A program made the position numbers and the translations under genes. From Axinella damicornis (lineage: Eukaryota > Porifera > Demospongiae > Axinellida > Axinellidae): DNA of 64,000 nucleotides. The notes beneath the pieces are model-generated. The model was not told the DNA's origin. It saw nothing but the letters and a program-made list of their open reading frames with translations, and searched no databases. The stretch is taken from contig OZ007505.1 of NCBI GenBank assembly GCA_963931865.1, forward strand, positions 5,278,824 through 5,342,823, written 5' to 3'. Shown piece by piece: positions 56,101-64,000 of this stretch (its first letter is position 1; each line of letters starts with the position of its first letter).

Positions 56101-58425
56101 TAAGTCACGTATATGCTTAGTGTAGCTGAAATTACCTGTGTGAGCAGTTTCGAGCCCAGCAACGCCAGGGAACAGAAATTAGGGTATGTTTAAGTGTTCT
56201 ATAGACTGAAAATGACCTAGAGAAATAAATTTAGGCCCTAAAGAGTTAATGAGACGAGAGAAAGAACCGAATTGTGGGAAGAAAGTTCAGAGATAAGCAA
56301 GCTATAGCTGAACTGAGCACTGAACCTCTGTCCAACCATACCCTGACTGTGACTGCGACAAGGGACGTAATCTGTCGTATTTTGTGGATCATGAATATCA
56401 TTAACAGCCTATTCACTATTATTCTGTGTGTTGGAGAGTGTGCCTGTGCCGTTGGTACCCTGTGAAGCCCCAACTGTGGCTAACCTTGGTTGCAAGCTTG
56501 TACTTGACACAGTCTGATACAAATAGCCCTGGGGTCCCCATGAATATCATTAAATAGCTCCATTTTTAGGTGAGCTGCTTTCCCATTAGCCCTTTAAGAT
56601 CTAACGTTGCATATCTGCAACGTGAGACTTTCAGCTTCATGATGTCACATCCGGCAATGTCCTTGAGAGATAGGCTCTGCGCCAGCAGAAAGGGCGGGGC
56701 AGGGGGAGGTGGGTGGGTGCACCCGAAGGGTGCAAACAGCATGGCCGCGTTTGGGCTCAGCTTTGAACGGCCCTTGGTTGGAGCCGGGTAGGCCATTTCT
56801 CGGGTTTTAAGCATAAATGGACTTAGAAAGTAGCTGTCTTGCCTTGTAGGCCCTCCATTTCCAGTGTTCATGGTCAGTTTTTTAGCTACGGCAGGTTGGC
56901 TACTTCTCGGGAGGCTTGATTGCAAGTTCGTTAGTTGGTGGGTGTGGTTAAGTCACGTATATGCTTAGTGTAGCTGAAATTACCTGTGTGAGCAGTTTCG
57001 AGCCCAGCAACGCCAGGGAACAGAAATTAGGGTATGTTTAAGTGTTCTATAGACTGAAAATGACCTAGAGAAATAAATTTAGGCCCTAAAGAGTTAAATG
57101 GGTTTTGTAGCAATGCCTCTGCTATCTGGAGTTGCAGAGGAGCTATGAACACCCTCAAGGTAATAGCACAATTTGTGATAGACTTCACACTGTGTTTCGA
57201 GTTCATGTTATGTATTAGTATACACAAGATGACCTGTGCATACAAGTACATGTAACTACATGCTCAAACAGTACCAGATCACAACTGAGTCTCCTGGTAT
57301 CCGCACATGCGCTTAATTTCCTGAAATCTGGATATTACCATACATGTCATTTCCATGGTTTGGTGATGTCAGGTACATGCTTTTGGCTAAATCTGTGGAC
57401 TCCTGCACTGTATTGTATACATACATAAGTCACATTCCAACCTGGACTAAACTCACACTAACTCCAGGTAGCTCTGCCATTCCGGATTCAGGAATAGAAT
57501 TGGAGTCCTACGTGGAATTCTAAAATGCAATACTTGCATGCCCACTTGGTAATCGTCTACATGAATACACAGATGTGTCTAGCATGTACACAAGAGGAGG
57601 AAGTGTTTGGATTAAGAGTTGTACTTATGTGGAATAGCGTGGTTGGGTGATACTTGTACAAACACTGCTATAGTTCATCATAAATTATTGTAACTGCAAC
57701 GTTCCAGAATCATCCACCTCCATTTCAAAGCCATACATGGTAGAGAGTTAGCTTAGGCCGTTTAGGACTGCTGCAGTGAAGGGTGTGCCATCGATGCTAC
57801 TACCAAAAGAACAAAGTGGTCAGATGTTTGCTACTTCTCTCTGGACCTGTTGAGTTTGCTAAGGACTCCCCTTCAAATGAACCAAGGGGCAGCAATGTCA
57901 CAAGATATCAGTTCATTATGTCTGTCTACGAGTCACTACACTTTGAAGTCTTCAGAGAGAATTTCTGCGTGGGGATATAATCAAGTGCAATCGTGTCGCC
58001 AACCAACTAACCGCTGTTTGATATAGCCAGGAACCAGGCAAAGGGGACACATGTCCAACAGAATTACAATTGAATACATTGGGGTGAGCTCGAGAGGGGT
58101 GAAAACTGCAATCAGTTCTTCTGCCAGTGGAGCTGAGAATGAGTCTGCAAGAAGACTGATTGCAGCTCGTGTGGACTTCATTTGACATAGAAAAGAAGCA
58201 GATGAGGATGTAAGCAAGAGCAGTGTACTGTTTAGTGTTTGCATGCTGTATGACACACAACTGATGCATCGGCTGGGCAACATCATTAAATTTTGATGCA
58301 GCGTTGTTGTATCTCACTGAAGGTGGAAACATACCAGCAAGAGTCAGCCGGATTCTGCAAATAGCACTGGGCTGAATTCATGCAGAGGAACAGAAGGTTT
58401 AGCTACACTCCTAATTTGAAACTTC

Positions 58426-58456
<31 letters not shown>

Positions 58457-61400
58457 TGTCCCGGTTCGTACGCGCACACCTTATTTTGATAGATGTGCCA
58501 CGTACAGCAGCTTAAGCTATGCATCTTTGCTGGAGCGCTATCTTATGAACTTTAGCTACAGCAAGTCTCTATCTACTTCCGGTCCAGTCAGAAATTAGAG
58601 CTGATTCCTGAAAATTGTTCCAAGGTACCCTGCTTTTACCTCATAGCAGGTATCGTATACGACAGTGTAGGCTGTTTCTCGCTGCTCTATAGAGAAGTGA
58701 ATTGTCGTTATGGAAACGTCTATATAGCAACCCCAAGAGTTTTCTAGCTTTGGTTCAAACAGATTCAACCTGTGGTGTCCAGGATAGGTCTGAGGACAGG
58801 ATAACGCAAAGAATTTGGAGGTATATCAACACGTTCAAGTGGGGTACTCTCGAATAAAATAGTACAGGTGCTGGCTTGTTTCCCCTTACGTGTCACGATC
58901 ATATAGTTGTATTTTGATGGGTTCAAGGCAAGATGGTTGTCCTTGACCCAGCGATATGTGGTGTCACTATCTTGCTGAAGGTATTGGACATCCTCCCGGG
59001 AGTCAATGCACCTGTACAGCAGCATGTCATCAGCAAATATGTTAAGATCGGTGCCTGGAGTATAGCGTAGGCTTGCAACATCATTAATGTAGACAAGGAA
59101 CAACAGTGGTCCCAATACGGAGCCTTGTGGGACACCAGATAATACTGGTAGCAGAGGTGAGGATTCGCCACCAACAACTACTCTTTGGCTCCTGTGTGTG
59201 AGCTGTGAGGTAGCTTTGGGTCCACATTAAAATATGAATATGTTGATGGAGTCCTGTACTACTGAGTTTTGGAGCAGGGGGGCGTGGGGCACTGAGTCAA
59301 ATGCTTTACGAAGATCGTAAAAAAAACTTGGTTACCCGCATGTTTCCTGCTTGCGGGAGATATGCGGGTAGTCTGGCGAAGCCAGACCCGCCCACCTCTT
59401 GAAAGACGAACTGTACTTCCTGGCGGGAGTACACTTTAGCTTCCGAAGCAGCTAAAAGACCGAGTGCAAGAGTATAAATGAACCCGCATATTAGCTCTTG
59501 CACTCGGTCTTTTAGCTGCATGCTTCGGAAGCTAAAGTGTACTCCCGGCAGGAACTTAGGAAGTACAGTTCGTCTTTCATGAAGTGGGAGGGTCTAAATT
59601 GAATAAGCGGGTACCTGTAGCGCGCGTGCGCAAGCAGTGGATATACACCGGCCTGAAGCTGAAGGTTACCTTTGACCACGAAGTACTGCCAAGACATTAA
59701 ATTTAAATGTTGAATGTTTGGTGAGCTTAGCTGTAGCTGGTATATGAAGTCATCCCTTACTTGGTATTAGTCCAGTTTCTGTTTTACATCCTGTGGTATA
59801 GTGTGTCGACACAATGCTAACTACAAGAAGACCTCAAGTCGTGGTCATTGGAGCTGGGTTTGCTGGACTGGGTGCTGCCCAAACACTTCTCTCTGACCCA
59901 AGCAAGAGATTTGATGTGGCAATTCTGGAGGGATCATCTAAGGTTGGGGGGCGGGTCAAAAGTGTTCCTTTCTCAAGAGGCTGTGAAGTTGAACTGGGTG
60001 CTACCTTTCTTTACCACTTCCCAAGCTTCAATTCGTTGGGTGAATATGGACTGGATATGGGATTCGCTGATGGGATTGAAGACTCCTTTGATGAGCTTGT
60101 GGATGCAGACTGTTCAGCTGTTCGACTGCTTAGTAGTGGAGATAAGCTTCCACGTGCTGTAGTGAAGCATTATCAGAATATGTACTTCAAGGTTCAAGAG
60201 GAATTGCGCAATCACGCATGTCGTGGTGACTGGAATTTCATCACTGACAACAAGTTGGGAAAAGGTGAACCAGTAAACCTTAGAGAAATTTCTTATGAAG
60301 AGTGTATGGCAAAGATGTTGGATTCTATCCTCGATTCTGAGCTGGATACAGGAGATTCAGCTACATGGAAACGAAAATCCATTTTTGAGAGCCTGAACTT
60401 GTATGAGGCATTCATGAATGGTACCACCGGATCTAAGAATGTTGAACTTACCACATATGGCAACTTCACCTTCCCAAATGGCCAGTTAGCTCTCAAGGGG
60501 AGCTATCAAGCTATTGTGGATGCAATTGCCAGAGACCTCCCTCCTCTCTCTCTGCATCTTAACTCAGAAGTGCAATCCATTCAGTGGATACCCAGTGTGA
60601 GCTGCCATGAGAAGCGATCACCCGATATTCCACCTGTCACCATAGAGTGCAAAGACGGCAGCACATTTCGAGCTGACCATGTTATAGTAACAGTCTCACT
60701 TGGTGTGCTACAACAGAATAGTGGACTTTTCATCCCACAGCTACCCCCAAGAAAACTGTCTTCTATCATGAAGCTAGGTATGGGCAAGGGCTGTAGGGTT
60801 GCACTTGAGTTTCCAAGACCTCTCATAGATCGCAAACATTGTTCCATTGAACTGTACTGGCTCGAGAATCAACTCGACAAACAGCTCCTACTGCGATACC
60901 CCTGGGTGGGAAGACAGTATATTTTGTTGCGTGGAGAAGAGTCTAATGTTTACTCATCATGGTTTAGTGGGGAAGAAGCAGAAGCAGTTGAAAAAGTGAC
61001 TGATTTTGAACTAGCCAATGGAATGTGCCTGATGCTTGAGACATTTCTTCGGAAGCCAATCAGCCGACCTATTCGAATCGAGAGGAGCACCTGGTGTGGG
61101 GACAAGCTGTTCTTGGGGAGCTACTCGTACCAACGTACCGGAAGCAGCATGCTGGATCGTGAGCTGCTCTCCCAGCCAGTCAGTGGGTCCACCCCACTAC
61201 AGCTGCTGTTTGCAGGTGAAGCCACCCACCCCACCCTTTATTCAACAACGAATGGCGCCTATGAAAGTGGAATTAGAGAAGCAAATCGCTTGCTGAATAC
61301 TTTTCCGAAACAATCTCAAAGTGTTTCATAAATTTATCCATGCTTCCGCTGTACAACCTATGCAGACCATTGTGGTTGTAATTGTACTGTTTTTGCATCA

Positions 61401-62582
61401 TATAGTGTTGTAGTTGCATACACTGCCAATATGTCTAAAGTAAACAGTGGTTACCCTTGTTACATGCATGGTTGCCAGTAGACAGGGTGCATGATATTGG
61501 CATATGACAACTATAGTGTATTCATGAACATTCCAAAGCCAAAAAACAGAAATACAGGTGAGAGAAGTTCTCCTAGCCTCGTTCCCAGGTTCCCAGGCTC
61601 CTCCCCCATTTTTTTGGTACAGTATGCTGGGGAGGAGCCTGGGAACGAGGCTAAAGTTCTCCAGCAATTGGGCTGCAATTGGGGGGGGGGGACCGTGATG
61701 AAAGCTATCAATTCCTGGAGATAGCATGTACTCACTTTGATCCAAAGCTGCTAACAACACTGGACCAGCTGTATTATGCTGCTGTTGTGCTCATAGTGCC
61801 CTTTGACCCAAGTTCAAGGGTATGGCTGCCAGCTAGCTCCAGTGGAGCTGATTTGCTAATTAATGCACACATGAAATGTCTGCATTAATTTCAGCTGCAG
61901 TGTACTTGAGATGTATATAGGGAAAGGAGTGGTTACCCTGGTTACAGACTAGCAGTGGTTTCTGTGGCATTAGAGACTAATTGCATAAGGCAATTGAGAG
62001 GAAGCTGGCCCAGATTATCTTTCAACCATATTAACCACTGAACATCTGTGAGGGGGCTGCTGCCATCAAGGGCATGGAAATTTCCATGACAACCAGTTGT
62101 AGTAACTTTGCATGCAGATTTTCCCAAGATTGTCAGTCTTATGGTTATAATACCGAAAGTAAACTCTCTCATAACCATGCACTTGTCTCTTCACCTTGTC
62201 TCCACCCAAGGTAACTATAGTGTGTTCATTCTAAAGAGCGGACACGCAATGTATGCTCATACAAAAAATCTTTCAAAATCTCTCATAATCTCAAAAATGG
62301 TCAACAGATAATTTATGACAACTTACTCGAGTATTTTCCTGGTCAAGAAGACTCCCAGTGTCTTGAAAAACCATCGTGAAAGGACCAAACCAGAAAGTTG
62401 CAAAACCGCCAAAATCTGTCTCCTCCTCCCCCTCCCCCTCCCCCTCCCCTTCCCTCCCTCCCTCCCTCCCTCCCTCCCTCCCTCCCTCCCTCCCTCCCTC
62501 CCTCCCTCCCTCCTCCTCCTCCTCCTCCCTTCCTCCTCCTCTCCCTCCTCCTCCTTCTCCTCCTCCTCCCCTTCCCTTCCTC

Positions 62583-62613
<31 letters not shown>

Positions 62614-63912
62614 CTCCCCCACCCTCCCTCCTCCTCCTCATCCTCCTCCTCGTCCCCCTCCCTCCTCCTCCTCCCCCCTCCCTCCCTCCCTCCTCCTCCT
62701 CCTTCTCCTCCTCCTCCTCCCCCTCCCTCCCTCCTCCTCCTCTGCCTCTGCCTCCTCCTCCTCCTGCTCCTACTTCTTCTTTTTCCTTCAGACAGGCTAG
62801 TTCAATACTGTCTGACTCCCTCACGACAGTTTATTTTACACAAAACAGCAACATTTTACACTGGGCAGTGAACAACCCCATTGCTTTTTCACAACTTGAG
62901 GTCTCACGAGGCGCTTGAAACCGCCCACTCATTGATTATGGGTTCATCTGCGACGGCATTTTCTTCATATGTGCGCATGCGCACAGAGCAACTATGAACT
63001 CAAAATTGTGTACTGTGTGCGGAGTGAATACCGGGTACTATCAAGTATGCTGCTACAAAAATGAGGTAAACAAGTGTAAAAAACATTAAAAATGTATGGA
63101 GATGTAGAGATAGCAGAACAGCAAAAAGTAAGAAAACAAGCAGGGATGATGGCATAAGACGGTTCAGTATACAACCCCCTACATATCCTTTCTCATTATA
63201 CATGTATTATGTTGAAAGATATATAAGAGGTGGTTGTCTACTGAACTGTTGTATGCCACCATCCCTGCTTGTTTTCTTACATTTTGCTGTTCTGCTATCC
63301 CTACATCTCCATAACTATTTTGTTTTTTTACACTTGTGTACATCTGCTTGTAAAGAATCAAGATTTTAATTTGTTGTTGAGGAGGTTTGCATGGGGAGTC
63401 AGGACAACTATTGCTGGTCACATGTTATTGGAGTAGCAAAGGTTATTAGTTTTTCCCACGTACAATATTGTTTGGTATCAGCAATACTAGTATCGTAATG
63501 TATGTGCGTACATATCTCCAAGGACAATATACATGCCACTAATTGGTACACAATGTGTGCTACTCTTGGTGTGAATTGTAGTGCCCTATTCATGGCCAAC
63601 ACCCCCCCCCCCCCCTCCTCCCATGGCACTGGTACTTGACAAGCATTGAGTTTGGGTGGACACAAGATACGTAATAATGGACTATATGCCAACCTACTTT
63701 TGAATACATAATGACCAAGAGCCCAATTTGTTTGTTGTCTCTAATTATACCGATCACTCTATTGGCTAGGGAATAGTGGCAGGTATCAACGCAGCTCTTC
63801 ATAGCAGAGGAGAGAACCCATTCACACTGGACCGAGCCACTGCCTACATTGGTGTCCTCATTGACGACCTTACCACAAACGGTGCCTCAGAACCCTACAG
63901 GATGTTCAGCAG
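49907..63912 (+). CDS. MTO1: MTO1 (GidA/MnmG family) mitochondrial tRNA modification enzyme, first 12 exons, runs off the window
   Basis: Exons: 49907-50174, 50467-50562, 51020-51075, 51338-51497, 51991-52065, 52282-52383, 52691-52803, 53217-53326, 53999-54072, 54643-54759, 55364-55494, 63770-63912. All have AG/GT borders and the phases join to about 481 codons. With GTPBP3 the enzyme installs the 5-taurinomethyl group on wobble uridine of mitochondrial tRNAs. The N-terminal 52 residues are basic and Ser/Leu-rich, fitting a mitochondrial presequence. The FAD motif is [14 protein letters not shown] (G60, G62, G65). Family landmarks are [77 protein letters not shown], and [21 protein letters not shown] chose the ATG at 49907 as the first Met in frame that gives the presequence. 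The C-terminal GidA-associated domain lies past the right edge. Intron 11 (8.3 kb) contains another gene. Confidence 0.95.
53085..53200. repeat. Poly-C run followed by CA microsatellite
   Basis: About 26 C are followed by (CA)n with interruptions. It ends about 20 bp upstream of the exon at 53217, so it forms the pyrimidine-rich end of that intron. Confidence 0.93.
53718..53975. repeat. Tandem repeat, three units of about 82 bp
   Basis: GTGACTTATGATCAAGAGTG recurs at about 53719, 53801 and 53882, each followed by TTACACTACTGTAAT and CAGCAGCTATCCAGTATGCC. It lies in MTO1 intron 8, just upstream of the exon at 53999. Confidence 0.9.
55151..55242. mobile_element. TAGCCTC-family hairpin element with 9-bp target duplication
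   Basis: This 92 bp element starts TAGCCTCGTTCCCAGG and ends CCTGAGAACAAGGCTA. It is flanked on both sides by CAACATTAT (55142-55150 and 55243-55251). It lies in MTO1 intron 10. Confidence 0.88.
55735..56249. mobile_element. 515-bp repeat unit, copy 1
   Basis: It reads as identical to 56583-57097. The ends are CCATTAGCCCTTTAAGATC and GGCCCTAAAGAGTTAA. The ends are loosely inverted (TTAgCCCTTTAaG against TTAACTCTTTAGGG), suggesting a piggyBac-like miniature element. No full coding frame is inside. It lies in MTO1 intron 11. Confidence 0.8.
56583..57097. mobile_element. 515-bp repeat unit, copy 2
   Basis: This copy reads as identical to 55735-56249 in the same orientation, with 333 bp between them. 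That layout also allows a tandem duplication or a very small LTR-type element, though the ends are not TG...CA. Confidence 0.8.
57098..58764. other. MTO1 intron 11, part without recognisable genes
   Basis: I see no gene or clear repeat apart from a poly-G run of about 27 at 58428-58454. Confidence 0.5.
58765..59325 (-). pseudogene. LINE (non-LTR retrotransposon) reverse transcriptase fragment
   Basis: On the minus strand the frames read [17 protein letters not shown] (first catalytic Asp region), a shifted [20 protein letters not shown], then [11 protein letters not shown] (the F-A-D-D catalytic box) and [19 protein letters not shown]. This order is typical of Jockey/CR1-type LINEs. A stop after the first block and frame changes show decay, and the endonuclease and both ends are missing. 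It lies inside MTO1 intron 11. Confidence 0.85.
59401..59578. repeat. Hairpin directly upstream of the oxidase gene
   Basis: The arms 59401-59472 and 59495-59578 are inverted copies (GAAAGACGAACTGTACTTCC, GTACACTTTAGCTTCCGAAG). The outer sequences ACCCGCATGTTTCC and GAATAAGCGGGT extend the symmetry. It ends about 235 bp before the ATG at 59814. Confidence 0.85.
59814..61331 (+). CDS. Polyamine (spermine) oxidase-like flavin amine oxidase, intronless, nested in MTO1 intron 11
   Basis: One uninterrupted frame of 505 residues, about the usual length of spermine/polyamine oxidases. It oxidises polyamines using FAD, giving an aldehyde, a smaller amine and hydrogen peroxide. Visible features are the FAD motif [15 protein letters not shown] (G13, G15, G18), GGRVKS with [11 protein letters not shown] (the second flavin-contact segment), [11 protein letters not shown] in the substrate/FAD region, and the C-terminal [20 protein letters not shown] followed by [11 protein letters not shown], the flavin-contact signature of the family. 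No signal peptide is visible. It lies on the same strand as MTO1 between exons 11 and 12 and has no introns, while every neighbour is multi-exonic. That suggests retroposition or transfer, with its own promoter (perhaps including the hairpin at 59401-59578). The substrate (spermine or acetylpolyamine) is not decided by sequence. Confidence 0.92.
   Translation: MLTTRRPQVVVIGAGFAGLGAAQTLLSDPSKRFDVAILEGSSKVGGRVKSVPFSRGCEVELGATFLYHFPSFNSLGEYGLDMGFADGIEDSFDELVDADCSAVRLLSSGDKLPRAVVKHYQNMYFKVQEELRNHACRGDWNFITDNKLGKGEPVNLREISYEECMAKMLDSILDSELDTGDSATWKRKSIFESLNLYEAFMNGTTGSKNVELTTYGNFTFPNGQLALKGSYQAIVDAIARDLPPLSLHLNSEVQSIQWIPSVSCHEKRSPDIPPVTIECKDGSTFRADHVIVTVSLGVLQQNSGLFIPQLPPRKLSSIMKLGMGKGCRVALEFPRPLIDRKHCSIELYWLENQLDKQLLLRYPWVGRQYILLRGEESNVYSSWFSGEEAEAVEKVTDFELANGMCLMLETFLRKPISRPIRIERSTWCGDKLFLGSYSYQRTGSSMLDRELLSQPVSGSTPLQLLFAGEATHPTLYSTTNGAYESGIREANRLLNTFPKQSQSVS
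61574..61653. mobile_element. TAGCCTC-family hairpin element with 9-bp target duplication
   Basis: This 80 bp element starts TAGCCTCGTTCCCAGGTTCC and ends GCCTGGGAACGAGGCTA. It is flanked on both sides by AAGTTCTCC (61565-61573 and 61654-61662). It lies downstream of the oxidase gene in MTO1 intron 11. Confidence 0.9.
62245..62990. repeat. Dispersed repeat with a hugely expanded pyrimidine tract, copy B
   Basis: This is related to 36030-36450, but the internal pyrimidine tract (about 62418-62785) consists of some 370 bp of CCT/CCCT repeats with almost no purines on the plus strand. Long frames over it on both strands are low-complexity artefacts. Confidence 0.85.
63071..63336. mobile_element. 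Miniature inverted-repeat element, copy B
   Basis: The arms 63071-63180 and 63226-63336 are inverted copies (AAGAAAACAAGCAGGGATG, GATGTAGAGATAGCAGAACA) around a 45 bp centre. It is diverged from, but clearly related to, 36881-37154. Confidence 0.85.
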
Positions 63913-64000
63913 GTTGGCGATAGTGCGTGGTTATGCACACAGTGATTACCACATGGCCACTGTGCGAAATAGCACACTGCAAAAATGGATTTGGCAATTG

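Noticed and set aside
55697..56925. Two identical minus-strand frames (about 120 codons) as paralogous genes
   Set aside because: They lie wholly inside the duplicated 515-bp repeat and show no domain.
62315..62918. Long overlapping frames on both strands (Pro/Ser-rich and Gly/Glu/Arg-rich)
   Set aside because: They are translations of the CCT/CCCT microsatellite, with no stop codons possible in most frames.

Overview
The window is eukaryotic and almost certainly from an invertebrate animal. It has spliced genes with GT/AG introns of 0.1 to 8 kb, metazoan gene families (PARP6/PARP8, RasGRP, TRAF-type zinc fingers, mitochondrial MTO1) and a dense load of mixed transposons. An early-branching animal such as a sponge or cnidarian would fit, but nothing here proves the phylum.

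Layout. Positions 1-15.5 kb are gene-poor. They hold duplicated segments, a seven-copy array of 134-139 bp units, unassigned open frames, and remnants: a RING/TRAF exon, a protein-kinase exon, a piggyBac transposase C-terminus and a hAT transposase. Positions 16324-25904 are one Ty3/Gypsy LTR element on the minus strand with identical LTRs. It lacks gag and the protease active site, and the YxDD catalytic box of its otherwise open reverse transcriptase is missing. A DIRS-like tyrosine-recombinase retrotransposon (about 19679-25057) is nested inside it. Just beyond lie the last three exons of a RasGRP-like gene (26111-27674, plus).

The middle is a complete 24-exon PARP6/PARP8-type ADP-ribosyltransferase gene on the minus strand (48348 down to 29053). 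I reconstructed it exon by exon; every phase joins, giving 811 residues. One exon carries a UBA (ubiquitin-binding) domain that I do not recall in the vertebrate proteins. Its introns hold foldback elements, including a 1.13 kb palindrome.

A divergent intergenic stretch of about 1.56 kb separates it from MTO1 (plus, from 49907), the FAD enzyme of mitochondrial tRNA wobble-uridine modification. Twelve MTO1 exons are visible and the gene runs off the right edge. Its 8.3 kb intron 11 contains a complete intronless polyamine-oxidase-like gene (59814-61331, same strand), a LINE fragment, two identical 515 bp repeats and several hairpins.

The most notable pattern that is not a gene is a family of miniature hairpins with termini like TAGCCTCGTTCCCAGGC. 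Three copies are flanked by perfect 9-bp target-site duplications, so they are real mobile elements although their interiors are unrelated.
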